Assembly (NCBI GenBank): GCA_965153355.1 | Contig: OZ231127.1 | Location: forward strand, 56,854,001-56,918,000 | Direction: 5' to 3' | Origin: Flaccisagitta enflata | Lineage: Eukaryota > Chaetognatha > Sagittoidea > Aphragmophora | DNA length: 64,000 nt | Shown: positions 32,498 through 42,022 of the stretch, in pieces | How positions within the stretch are numbered: the first letter of the stretch is position 1 | Layout of the letters: every line of letters begins with the position of its first letter | Translations under genes and position numbers: made by a program | The notes under the pieces: model-generated | The model's database searches: none | What the model was told of the DNA's origin: nothing | Seen by the model: only the letters and a program-made list of their open reading frames with translations

Positions 32498-33088
32498 CCA
32501 TCTTGGCCATAAATATAAGCACAGTAGGTGTAGAAGTTGATTTAATGACTAGAAGTGAGCAGCAAACATATCAGACTGCATCTTTTATTTAGTATGACCA
32601 TGTTGGGCATCCACCTCCGCCTGCATTCACTTTGGCATTGACTCATAGAGAGATTGGAGGTACTCTGGAGTAATGTTGTTTCAAACTGTTTATGCGATTC
32701 ATTTTAGCCCTGCTTTGCATGTTGTTTTCCCCAGTTTTTGCAGGTTTTTGTTTGAATCTTTGAGTTCTCAATTGGATTGAGATCCAGATTGATATGGGCT
32801 AACCCTAGACGAGCTTAACTCGTCGATCTTACAGTATATTTGGCGCAATGTGCCAATACACCATTATCCATAAACTAAGAAAGATTTGCCCAACCACATT
32901 TGCAAAAGGCAAATGTTTTATTCATTTGGCTCTCATTTCTAAACGAATTAAGATACAGGAACCAGCTTGGTCTCATTTGATAGACTTTTCGAAGATGCAA
33001 ATTTTGAAGAAAAAAATCATCCGTCTGCGATTAAAATTAAGTAAGTTATGACACTTTTAAGCTGTGCTTATATTTATGGCCAAGATGG
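32498..33088. mobile_element. Deleted Tc1-like element with TA duplication
   Basis: Perfect inverted ends of about 28 bp (CCATCTTGGCCATAAATATA at the outside), flanked by TA (32496-32497, 33089-33090). The 591-bp interior keeps only the C-terminal part of a Tc1-type transposase on the minus strand. Confidence 0.85.
32586..32815 (-). pseudogene. Tc1/mariner transposase C-terminal fragment
   Basis: The minus strand encodes D-L-N-P-I-E-N, the block just before the third catalytic residue in Tc1 transposases. It ends with the typical C-terminus pattern P-E-Y-L-Q-S-L-Y-E-S-M-P-K, a stop where Arg is usual, and a final G-H-T-K before TAA at about 32586. The N-terminal DNA-binding domain and first catalytic residues are deleted, so it cannot be active. 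Confidence 0.8.
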
Positions 33089-33339
33089 TACCTTTCAGCA
33101 AGTTTTTGCGCAAAGACTAAGGGCATCTTTCAAGAGACAGAAGTTCTCTTACAATTTCCATGAATCGCCATTCGCTCCAATAGGAGATGACATGAAATTT
33201 TGATAAATTCTTGCAAGTGGCGACTTCAGCCATTGTAAAAAGTCTGAGCAGTAATTGGGTCCACCACGGAGGGGGGTTAAAGATCACCAATTCCATAAGA
33301 TTGCTATGACCAAAAGATCGCTAACCCTATAAGTTTGTT

Positions 33340-33890
33340 TGAACTATAAATCTTTCTATTTAAAGTTTTAATACAAAGTTTCAAGCTAATCAGTTGAAAA
33401 ATGGCAAAGTTATGCACGTTTTTCACTTTTAGGCTAGTAGGCTGGTTGGTTGGTAGGCTGGTTTGACAGGATAAATAATGTGCATATGTTGATTTTTTCC
33501 ATTTAGAAACTCCATACCAAGTTTCAACCAAATTAGTTAAAGAATGTCCAAGTAATGCAAGTTTTTCGCTTTTAGGCCCGTAGGCTGGTTGGATGGTAGG
33601 TTGGTTTGGCCGGTTAGCATGCTCAAATGCATATAAATCACATACATATGTATAGTCGTTTCATTTAGAGACTCCATACCAAATTTCAACCAAATCGGTT
33701 GAAAAATGCCAAAGTTATGCATGTTTTTCACTTTTAAGCCAGTAGGCTGGTTGGGCCAGTTGAGTTTGTCGGATAACAGAAATCGGATAGGATGTGAAGA
33801 GCCTTACCCTAGTATAACTTCCCACCTAATATGAACCAAATCGGTCAAAGCATAAAAAAGTAATCCATTTTTTTAAATCTGTGTGTCTGT
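33340..33890 (+). repeat. Tandem array of about 155-bp diverged units
   Basis: At least three units share CCATACCAAATTTCAACCAA, AAAATGCCAAAGTTATGCA, TTTTTCACTTTTAGGC and TAGGCTGGTTGG at about 33370, 33520 and 33680. A partial fourth starts at about 33800. No gene is seen in 33089-34442 otherwise. Confidence 0.85.
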
Positions 33891-34442
33891 GACAACGACG
33901 ACGACAACGACGACAGCAACAACGACAACACCCACCCGCCTTGAATTATACAGTAGTCCCCGTCGGAATGATATTCCGTTGTGGACAAAAACGGGTAAAG
34001 ACATGCGCTAATAGATATCCAATAAAGGGAACAAGGAAAATGTGCGACATTCCTCGCAACAATTTGGTTGTAGCTTTTGCAAAGTCATATGCTGTTTCTT
34101 TTTTTATGGCGTCTAAGGGCGTCGTTGTGGAATGAAAATGAAAACAGATACGGAAGCACCAGGCTTTGGATATATAAGGGCTGACTCAACTCGACTCAAC
34201 GCTGCCTGGTTGGGCCATGACAACCCTAACTTCTAAGCTTCTTCAATTCTGATATTCTTCACTCTATCTTTTTGAACAATAAAATTAACCAAAGGATTAT
34301 TTTGGCTATGAATGACTAGAAAACACTTCACTTGAATATAATTTAGCATTTAATATCGCTTGGGCTCATATTCAAGCCATGTATAAAATCCTGAAACAGC
34401 CTTTTTCGCTCGTTTCTCTAGGGGACCAAGTGATGTTTACTT

Positions 34443-34577
34443 CTCTACGCGTTCTTATAAAGACAATTTGTGTTCTTATCAAGACAATTCGCGTCCTTAT
34501 AAAGACAATTCGCGTTCTTTTAAAGACAATTCGCGTTCTTATAAAGACAATTCGCGTTCTTATAAAGACAACTCGCA
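34443..34577 (+). repeat. 21-bp minisatellite, locus 2
   Basis: Six units of ATAAAGACAATTCGCGTTCT type, same orientation as 32008-32125. Confidence 0.9.
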
Positions 34578-34699
34578 TTTAAAACGTAGCAAGAGCACAA
34601 AGAGGAAATAAAATCCGGTTCAGCCCGGCAGCGGGAAAGTTGGAATAATATCATATAGGGAAACGGGAAAAACAATTTGTGTGATTGGCTATGTTCCTT

Positions 34700-34765
34700 C
34701 AACATCCCGACCGGGCAACGATGCTTCCGTGCTGTGTCTCTGCGTGTATTGATCATGTGACATAT
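34700..34765 (+). repeat. Family 2 dispersed-repeat head fragment
   Basis: CCCGACCGGGCAACGATGCTTC and GTGTCTCTGCGTGTATTGA parallel the head region at 21478-21530. Core and tail are absent. Confidence 0.5.
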
Positions 34766-34859
34766 ATGGAGAGACAGATAGACAAACATCTTGGTTGATC
34801 ACAGTCTGGCCCGAGCGTGAAACCGGAAGTTCGTTCCGGTTGCGGAAAAAGGGCAGGGT

Positions 34860-35219
<360 letters not shown>

Positions 35220-35455
35220 TTTACAAATACATTGTATATACATTTCGTATATATTTTATACACACGCATTCATGTGAAGAGACGCAGGGCACTGATTGTT
35301 ATCACAATCTTTACCGTCCTCTTTGTTCTCCTCCTGAAGCCCCTCATCAGGGGATTGCTAGTCCGTCTAGACCAGAAATAACAGCAATTCATTGGAAAAA
35401 TGGAATGTGAAAAAAAAGAACAATTCGAAGGTACAGCAAAACCTTTCTAAGTATA

Positions 35456-35599
35456 AACAAGGCCGGATACACGGCAAGACAGTCGCAAATGGTTGGGCAG
35501 GGGCAGTAATGCAAAAACCGCTTGCAATTCAGGATTGTGACAGACCGACCTACCCACCAACACGGCTAGTTGTACAGTCTCGCGTTCACGACTAAAAAC
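35456..35599 (+). repeat. AACAAGG-family dispersed repeat (family 1), short core
   Basis: The head is AACAAGGCCGGATACACGGC with AGTCGC and GGGCAGGGGCAGTAATGC. The core is one ACCGACC. The tail GTCTCGCGTTCACGACTAAA has a weakened stem. Confidence 0.8.
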
Positions 35600-35814
35600 A
35601 TTCACAAGTATAGCAAAACATGCGAATAAACAAAAAAAAAATGCAAAAATTTCGACAACCCATTCGGAAATACAATAAGACATTTGAAAATACTACAAAA
35701 TAATCAGAAATACAACCAAAGATTTAGAATTGCAAAAATAAATTTGATAATACAACAGAACATTTGAGGACTTGAAAAACTTACGAAAATATATGAAAAA
35801 TTTCAGTAATACTA

Positions 35815-35945
35815 CCAACTACCTACTACGTGACTCTACATCCCGCTTTGTTCGTCAGTTGGTAGGTCGTTTTGTCTGTTAGTGGTCAGTCGGTCGATTG
35901 GTCGGTCGGTCCCCTTTTTGCTTTTTCGGCTTTTTTGAGCTTTTA
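35815..35945 (-). repeat. AACAAGG-family repeat, head missing
   Basis: On the minus strand a GGACCGACCGACC core is followed by AAAGCGGGATGTAGAGTCAC. It is truncated by the adjoining copy at 35946. Confidence 0.65.
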
Positions 35946-36099
35946 TGTCGCGGACACGCAACTCTACACCTTGCTGTGTCGGTCGGCCGGTCCGTCGGTA
36001 CGTCGGTCCGTTACGAATTTTGTTGAATTCCGAGCGGTTTTTGCATTACGGCCCCTGCCCAATTGTCCGCGACTGTCTTGCCGTGTATCCGGCCTTGTT
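35946..36099 (-). repeat. AACAAGG-family dispersed repeat (family 1)
   Basis: The minus-strand head is AACAAGGCCGGATACACGGC and the tail AGTTGCG-TGTC-CGCGACA, a stem with one G-T type pair. Copies at 35815, 35946 and 36100 lie in tandem on the same strand. Confidence 0.85.
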
Positions 36100-36208
36100 G
36101 AGCTCACTACTCCTGCCCAAATGCCCAAGTGACCTTCTCTATCACTGCCCCTGCCCATCCACACGCGCCTGGCATAATCGTGTATCTGACCTTGTCATAC
36201 AACCACAC
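36100..36208 (-). repeat. AACAAGG-family repeat, head only
   Basis: The minus-strand GACAAGGTCAGATACACG with GTGTGGATGGGCAGGGGCAG ends without core or tail. 36209-36650 holds no supportable gene. Confidence 0.65.
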
Positions 36209-36654
36209 TTTCAGATATAACATAAAGTTTGAAATTACAGAAAATCTTTGAAATGAAAACAAAACGTAAAAAAAGAACAACAAAACAGAACCATTCGAAA
36301 ATACAAATAAGTGTTTGAAGATACTGCAGAATAACCTTTCTTTTCTTGTGCCTGCTCCCTTGCTTGCTTGCACGCTTGCTTGAGCACTCTACTGCTTACA
36401 TGCTCTGCTGCTCAGTCCCAATCTTACTTGCTCACTCCCATACTACTCGCTTGCTCTGTCTCACACTCACTCCCTCCCCTCTCTCGCTCCCTCTCTCCCT
36501 CCTTTTGATTCACCGACCAATGCTAACCCCAGCTGATCAAGCATCCAAGATGCGTCAGAGTCGACTTCCTATGAATTTTTTTTGACAGCCGTGGTCGGTT
36601 GCCAGAATTGATTTTCTGAAATAAAGCCATCATTGTTATCGCCACTACCAGCAA

Positions 36655-36745
36655 AAAATGTTAGCTTAGTGGTAACATTCTTGACTGGATATTCTCAGAC
36701 ATTTTCAGGTCGCGAGTTCAATTCCCGCTCAGTGATAATTTTTCG
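36655..36745 (+). repeat. tRNA-derived sequence (SINE head or tRNA pseudogene)
   Basis: TAGCTTAGTGGTAAC matches a Pol III A box, and GCGAGTTCAATTCCCGC, 50 bp on, matches a B box. A T-arm can be drawn (GCGAG/CCCGC, one mismatch around TTCAATT). The acceptor stem does not pair, so this is not a functional tRNA. It abuts the left LTR of the Gypsy element, which may have inserted beside or into it. Confidence 0.55.
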
Positions 36746-36752
36746 CTGAGGT

Positions 36753-37091
36753 TGTAGATAACCGAGTATCTAGCATAGAGCATCTAGCTGGCTTTCCAAG
36801 ATGTAGTCACTGCCTGCATCCAAGCCTTTTGGAAAGGGTGATAGAAGACTAGTATCACTTTCTCTTTCCCCACCAAGTTGTATACTTCAGGTTTATGATG
36901 AATAAGAGCAGCCAAGATGAAGTACAAAATATTCTACAGGGAACGGCTACATTAATACAAGATATGATTGTAAAAGGATAAAATCATAATGAAGCGAAAT
37001 GATTAAGCATATGAGAACACTACAACAACTGTATGATACACACTCTACGTTGATTGGATAAAGGTAAACGTAGTTAATGATAATAATGAGA
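36753..37091 (-). repeat. 3' LTR of the Gypsy element
   Basis: It matches 43162-43500, with differences at about positions 36766, 36773 and 37069. The last 50 or so codons of the pol ORF lie inside it. Confidence 0.9.
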
Positions 37092-40000
37092 GGAATGGCT
37101 TCATGAGCAAAAGAACGTGGTGAAGGGCTTTGGGAATTCCTTTCTGATTGGGGTCTGGAAACGGACGGAGGGTCTCTATTACAAGGAGCCGCTGGATCAC
37201 CCGGTACATCGCACTGACATGGCGCCAGGTTAGGGTCTGTTGGAGTATGGCCGTCATATGGATCTGGCGTGGAAGAAGGCGAGTCGGGAGACGAGTCTCT
37301 CTGTTGGCGACTTTTTTCTCGGCGGAGTTGATGGAGGTAATCATCTTCTTCATCGGAGGAGATTGGATTTGTGTTTCTTCTTGCCTGGGCTGAGGTGCCT
37401 TCACCAGGGTCATAAGATTGCGGCTGTGGTGCAGGGGCAGGACGTGAAGGCGTAGGACGGTTATAATCAGCAATGTGCCGTGCACCCCTTCGACAATTTT
37501 GGCTGGGAGGACGCTGCGAGGTCGAAGGAGGAGTTGGTGACGGAGGAGTTTGCGACGGAGGAGGAGGAGGAGGCGGCTGAGGTGCGTCGTCAGAGTTAGC
37601 GGGAGACTGCGGTGCGCCATTACCTTTAACACGAGCGAGGGCCACTTCCTCAACACCCCGTCCTGGGAGATGCACCTTTATTCCGGTTTGCGTGCGTGAA
37701 TGAACAGGATAAGGACCCTCGAATGGTTGCGTCAAAGGCGGATTTACGCCCCCCCGACGGACGAATACTTGCGTGGCGGAGTCCAAATCTTCCGGAATAT
37801 AAACATTTGGTTGACGATGAGCAGAGGTGGCTTTAGGTTGGAGTCTTTCGACTTCAACGCGTAATCCGGCAAGAGCGTTTTGGCGCTGATGAGTGAGATC
37901 ATTGTCGTTGCCGGGAAGTGATGGAAGCAGATCGCCTGGGACAGCTAGGCCTTCGCCATAGACCAAGTCCGCCGGCGAAGCGTCGATATCGGGCTTGAGG
38001 GTAGTTCGAATGGACAGCAGAGCCATGGGGAGTTTCCAAAACCAATCGTTACGTTCATCTCCGCAGAGAGCCTTCAGTGCTTCCTTCAGACGGCGATGGA
38101 ATCGCTCAACAAGCCCGTTGGCCTCAGGATGGTAGGCTGTTGTTGTACTATGATTAATGCCCCAGGCTTCAAGCAGCTGCGACCACACAGCAGATGTAAA
38201 TTGACTGCCTCTATCAGTCGTAATGGTTTGCGGGATGCCATGTGACCCTATCCAACCATGAGCAAGGGCATCGATAACTGTCTCAGTTGTGATATCCTTG
38301 AGTGGGATCGCAGTTGGCCATCTGGTAAAACGGTCTATCATTGTCAACAAGTAACAAAACCCGTTGGACTCTGGCATCATTACGATATCGGCGTGAATAT
38401 GCGCAAATCGGCGATTTGGAACGGCAAATTCTCGGATGGCTGGGACGGTGTTTCTACCAACCTTGGCTTGTTGGCAGTGGATGCAGTTCCTTGCCCAGCT
38501 AGAAACGTCAGCACGTAGCGAAGGCCAGACAAACTTGTCCCGTATCATTTGACGAGTGCGTTCAATTCCGGGGTGGCCTAGACCGTGTAGTGTCTCGAAA
38601 ATGCGGCGGCGCCATGCGAAAGGAACAAAAGGACGCGCTGGGCCATTTGAAATGTCCACGTGCAGTTGAAAGTCTCCAAACGGGATTTTTCTCAGAGTGA
38701 GTCCCGAATTTGGGTCTGTTGAGAGCCGCCTGAAATCGGCGTCAAGAGGCTGATCTCGAGCCATCTGCGCAAAATCGATGCCAAGCGATGTAATGGAGTT
38801 GATTGCCATCATCAGATTTTCGGCCTTGTCTTCTGCAACTGGTTTGCTGCTTGCTTGAATTAGCTGATGGTCGAATGCTTTGAGCTCGTCGGTTTTCTGA
38901 GGTTGAATTGGTTCAACGGATGCGACGTCTGGGTTGTTCAAAATTCCTGCGTCGATCATTGCGATGATGAACTCATGTTTTTCTGGTGTTGGTTGGACCG
39001 ATGAAATTGTTCGTTTATCGCAGCCGGGTGGACAAGACAGGGCGTCTGCGACGACGTTAGATTTGCCCTCGATGTACTGAATGTTTGTTGAGTACTCAGA
39101 GACGCAGGTGAGTTGGTAGGTCTGCCTGGGAGTGAGAGGTTCCGACTTTTTTCTCATGGATGGGACCAGAGCCTGTTGATCGGTGAATATGGTGAAGGCG
39201 TGACCTTCGACCATAGGTCGGAAATGGCGGACGGCGCGGAACATGGCCAACAATTCTCTGTCGAAAGCCGGCCAGTCGATTTGGTTATCATCGAGCTTTG
39301 CGCTGTAGAACGATAGCGGTTCCCAACCGTTTGGGCCACATTGCTCTAGGACTCCTCCAATTGCAAATTTGGATGCGTCGGTGGTCAGTGCCAATGGGGC
39401 ATTGGGACGCGGATGATGGAGAAGCGTTGCCGTAGCCAAGGCTTCCTTGATGGCGTTAAAAGACTCTTGGAGCTCCTCGTTCCATGTGAGGGTCTTCGGT
39501 TTTGGTTGTTTCTTTTCGCCCTTTTTCTTCCTTGGGCCTTTGAGGGCTCTGAAGAGTGGATGGAGGTGGTGGGCGGCTTTGCGGATGAAACGACGGTAGT
39601 AGTTAACCATCCCCAAGAACCTTTGAAGTTCCTTGATTGACATTGGGGGTGGAACCGAGCGGATGGCTTCAACTCTGTTGGGAAGAGGTGCGATGCCGTT
39701 TGTGTCTACGTGGTACCCTAGAAATTCTAGCTCGGACTTCCCAAGGACGCACTTGGAGCGCTGGACCACGAGGCCGTTGTCGGAGAGGACTTTGAAGACC
39801 GTTTTTAAATCCTCGAGGTGTTGTTCTGGCGTTTCGGATGCGACGAGGATGTCATCAATGTACACGTAGACACGTGGGATGTCGCCAAGGATTGCATCCA
39901 TTAAGCGCTGGAAATCTTGACCAGCGTTCTTTAAGCCGAAGGGTGTCCTTGGAAAAACGAAGAGGCCAAAGGGCGTGATGATGCCTGTCTTTTTGACGTC

Positions 40001-42022
40001 GTCTGGAGCAACTGGGATTTGGTGATATCCTTTCATGAGATCAATTTTTGAGAATATTGTTTTCCCATGAAGTTCGGCATTAAAGTCGTGGATTGAGCGC
40101 ACAGGATACTTATCATCCTGAGTGATGGCGTTGAGACGTCTATAGTCCCCGCAGACTCGCCAACCGCCGCATGGAACTGTCGGGGTGCAGGTGCAAGGAT
40201 TGACGCATGGTTTTCGTGCAACCATAAGTGGAGACGCCCATTCCGATTGTGATGCAGAAGCTCTTTGGCAAACTCCGAGTTTGACTAACTTTTCGATCTC
40301 CTGTTTGGCGACTCTGAGCTTCTCGGCATCTAATTTTTGCGCGCGCGATTGGACAGGGTGTCCGGATGTTGGAATGTGGTGTCTAACGCCATGTTTCACT
40401 TCTACGGGGTGGAAGGCTGGGGTGATGATTTCGGGGTACGAATCGAGGAGACGGTAGTAGGGATCATTGATTTCGTTGACAAAGGAGACTGGGTTGGATT
40501 TTACGTTGTGTGCAAACGTAGCAGGAAGAACGTCTAACGAATCGAGGTCGATTAGCGTCCCGTCTCTGTGGTTTGGGGCGAGGTAGAAGGCAGCGAGGAA
40601 ATCGGATCCGAGTATACGTTGCCGAACGTTTGCGATCGTGAAATTAAACGTAAAGGATCTGTTGCCGATGACAAGTGTCTTTTCCACGCTGCCAAAGCAG
40701 TCAATTTTTGTGCCGTTTGCAGCGCACAATCCGAGTCCGTTGGGGCCTTGGCGTCGTTGTGAGGGTGTGGGAGGAATGATTGAGAGTAACGCCCCCCCGT
40801 CAACGAGCCACTTGTGGCCTTCATTTTGATCTTTGACGTGAAGTAGGGATCCTTTTGGGCCGGTCGCGGCATTCACGTCTGCCGGCCGGCCTTGGCTTTT
40901 CCCGCATTGAACCCCTGGAACTTGTCGCAGCCTGCTTCGCATGTGAAGGCTTCCTTGCCAAACTGCTGATGCCATCTGCAGAGTTTGACGGGTTTCACCG
41001 TAGGTTTCCCGGTGTGGGTTCGTTTCTCGCTGAAGGCTGGTGTGAAGGAGGCATTTTCGTGGCGACTTTGTCCGGCAGGTTTTGCTGCTTGTTGGGGTTT
41101 TGTGGTTTGGAAACGGCCCGTTTTTTCTTTGGAAACGGCGTCCACCAACTGCGATTACTTCGTCAGTTTCATCCTCAGTGTCGATGAGAACTGGGACTTT
41201 GTCGACTGCGTTGATGCTGGACGCGGGGGATTTGTGGATCGGTTTACCATTTCGATCGAAGTACTGATCGGCGATTTTTACGGTTTCTGCGCCGCCAAGG
41301 TCTTTGACCTTGTCGTGTATAGTGCGGCGAATGTCGGTCGGAAGCTCCCTCAGGACCATCTCCTTGATGATGTCATCTACCGTAATGCTGCCAATGCGCT
41401 CCTTTACTAGGGCAAACATTTCCGATGGGAGTTTGCCCTCACGTTGGACTCCGTCGAGGATGACGGCGGCCTGTTGCGATTTGGTGCGACCGTAGCGGCC
41501 ACGCAGGTATGTTTCGAACGCCGTCCAATCGTCTGCGGTGCAATCTCCAAACAGAAGCTCGTTGATTCGAGGATCGGTGTCGACGGCAAACTTTGGTTCA
41601 ATGAAGGCGAACTTATCTTTGGGGTCCGTCACCCCAGAACGCCTGTACGCATTATCGACGCGCTTCAGCCATATGTCGATATTTTTGGGATCGAATGCGG
41701 GGAGCTCTGGCTTGCGGCTCGATACCCTGACGCCTTGGAGGGCTTCTGTGAGGGCCTGGACGGTCGGATCTGGGTCGCCCATGGCTGCTGTTGGGGCTGG
41801 GAATTCAAAGATACCCTCTTCGTCCTCGCAGTGGTTCGGCGAAAGGAGGCGTTCGTCGCGAGTTGGGGAGCGGCGCCTGCGGAATGATGCAAGCGGCGGG
41901 GCAAGGAGATGCGGATTGGAGTCCGATTGGGATCGGGTCGTTCTTCGGCTATCGAGGGGTTGATCGTTGCCGTCGTTGTTCATCGAGGGTGAAGCTGCGC
42001 GGTTGTCCCTCGGTGTTGTCAT
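36947..42022 (-). CDS. Gypsy Gag-Pol reading frame (1691 codons as read, gag part frameshifted)
   Basis: It starts at a true ATG. Residues 1-299 are Gag: a Ser/Arg-rich N-terminus and a capsid region of the DUF7041 type (from about 105, P-E-L-P-A-F-D-P). About 299-374 are out of the real Gag frame (see 40873-41148). After about 374 comes Pol. The protease motif is L-V-D-G-G-A, where D-S/T-G is usual. RT has Y-I-D-D (encoded at 39851-39862), and RNase H starts with T-T-D-A-S. The integrase zinc finger has H-G-L-G-H and C-I-H-C. The integrase core has H-A-D, T-T-D-R-G and N-G-L-V-E-R, and is followed by a G-P-Y-type motif and a Pro-rich tail. Gag packages RNA; Pol copies and inserts it. The continuous ORF is probably accidental. 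Confidence 0.85.
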   Translation of the reverse strand: MTTPRDNRAASPSMNNDGNDQPLDSRRTTRSQSDSNPHLLAPPLASFRRRRSPTRDERLLSPNHCEDEEGIFEFPAPTAAMGDPDPTVQALTEALQGVRVSSRKPELPAFDPKNIDIWLKRVDNAYRRSGVTDPKDKFAFIEPKFAVDTDPRINELLFGDCTADDWTAFETYLRGRYGRTKSQQAAVILDGVQREGKLPSEMFALVKERIGSITVDDIIKEMVLRELPTDIRRTIHDKVKDLGGAETVKIADQYFDRNGKPIHKSPASSINAVDKVPVLIDTEDETDEVIAVGGRRFQRKNGPFPNHKTPTSSKTCRTKSPRKCLLHTSLQRETNPHRETYGETRQTLQMASAVWQGSLHMRSRLRQVPGVQCGKSQGRPADVNAATGPKGSLLHVKDQNEGHKWLVDGGALLSIIPPTPSQRRQGPNGLGLCAANGTKIDCFGSVEKTLVIGNRSFTFNFTIANVRQRILGSDFLAAFYLAPNHRDGTLIDLDSLDVLPATFAHNVKSNPVSFVNEINDPYYRLLDSYPEIITPAFHPVEVKHGVRHHIPTSGHPVQSRAQKLDAEKLRVAKQEIEKLVKLGVCQRASASQSEWASPLMVARKPCVNPCTCTPTVPCGGWRVCGDYRRLNAITQDDKYPVRSIHDFNAELHGKTIFSKIDLMKGYHQIPVAPDDVKKTGIITPFGLFVFPRTPFGLKNAGQDFQRLMDAILGDIPRVYVYIDDILVASETPEQHLEDLKTVFKVLSDNGLVVQRSKCVLGKSELEFLGYHVDTNGIAPLPNRVEAIRSVPPPMSIKELQRFLGMVNYYRRFIRKAAHHLHPLFRALKGPRKKKGEKKQPKPKTLTWNEELQESFNAIKEALATATLLHHPRPNAPLALTTDASKFAIGGVLEQCGPNGWEPLSFYSAKLDDNQIDWPAFDRELLAMFRAVRHFRPMVEGHAFTIFTDQQALVPSMRKKSEPLTPRQTYQLTCVSEYSTNIQYIEGKSNVVADALSCPPGCDKRTISSVQPTPEKHEFIIAMIDAGILNNPDVASVEPIQPQKTDELKAFDHQLIQASSKPVAEDKAENLMMAINSITSLGIDFAQMARDQPLDADFRRLSTDPNSGLTLRKIPFGDFQLHVDISNGPARPFVPFAWRRRIFETLHGLGHPGIERTRQMIRDKFVWPSLRADVSSWARNCIHCQQAKVGRNTVPAIREFAVPNRRFAHIHADIVMMPESNGFCYLLTMIDRFTRWPTAIPLKDITTETVIDALAHGWIGSHGIPQTITTDRGSQFTSAVWSQLLEAWGINHSTTTAYHPEANGLVERFHRRLKEALKALCGDERNDWFWKLPMALLSIRTTLKPDIDASPADLVYGEGLAVPGDLLPSLPGNDNDLTHQRQNALAGLRVEVERLQPKATSAHRQPNVYIPEDLDSATQVFVRRGGVNPPLTQPFEGPYPVHSRTQTGIKVHLPGRGVEEVALARVKGNGAPQSPANSDDAPQPPPPPPPSQTPPSPTPPSTSQRPPSQNCRRGARHIADYNRPTPSRPAPAPQPQSYDPGEGTSAQARRNTNPISSDEEDDYLHQLRREKSRQQRDSSPDSPSSTPDPYDGHTPTDPNLAPCQCDVPGDPAAPCNRDPPSVSRPQSERNSQSPSPRSFAHEAIPLIIIINYVYLYPINVECVSYSCCSVLICLIISLHYDFILLQSYLVLM
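40858..40903 (-). promoter_or_regulatory. Programmed -1 ribosomal frameshift signal between gag and pol
   Basis: The minus strand carries the heptamer GGGAAAA (40903-40897), placed as G GGA AAA in the Gag frame, then a 5-nt spacer. A two-part stem follows: GGCCGG with CCGGCC (40891-40886 / 40863-40858) and CGGCA with TGCCG (40884-40880 / 40871-40867), around an 8-nt loop. The Gag stop UGA lies in the loop. A -1 slip here leads exactly into the Pol frame. All parts are read directly; activity is inferred. Confidence 0.75.
40873..41148 (-). CDS. True C-terminal part of Gag, in the +1 frame, with zinc-knuckle-like motif
   Basis: This frame, one base off the long ORF, encodes a basic Lys/Gln/Ala region. 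It then has L-C-R-W-H-Q-Q-F-G and T-C-E-A-G-C, the Cys-His motif that ends Gags of this group, and stops at UGA 40875-40873. Its codons match Gag style, while the long ORF is featureless here. An A-run at 41121-41126 sits exactly where the two frames must join, and one extra A there explains the shift. The first Met shown by ORF callers (about 41148) is a TTG and is not a start. Confidence 0.7.
   Translation of the reverse strand: MVDAVSKEKTGRFQTTKPQQAAKPAGQSRHENASFTPAFSEKRTHTGKPTVKPVKLCRWHQQFGKEAFTCEAGCDKFQGFNAGKAKAGRQT

Noticed and set aside
36655-36745. Functional tRNA gene
   Set aside because: A and B boxes are present, but the acceptor stem does not pair and the anticodon arm is not convincing.
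41120-41126. A AAA AAC heptamer as a second -1 frameshift site
   Set aside because: It is in frame, but a -1 slip leads to neither the zinc-motif frame nor pol. It is better explained as the site of a 1-nt insertion.
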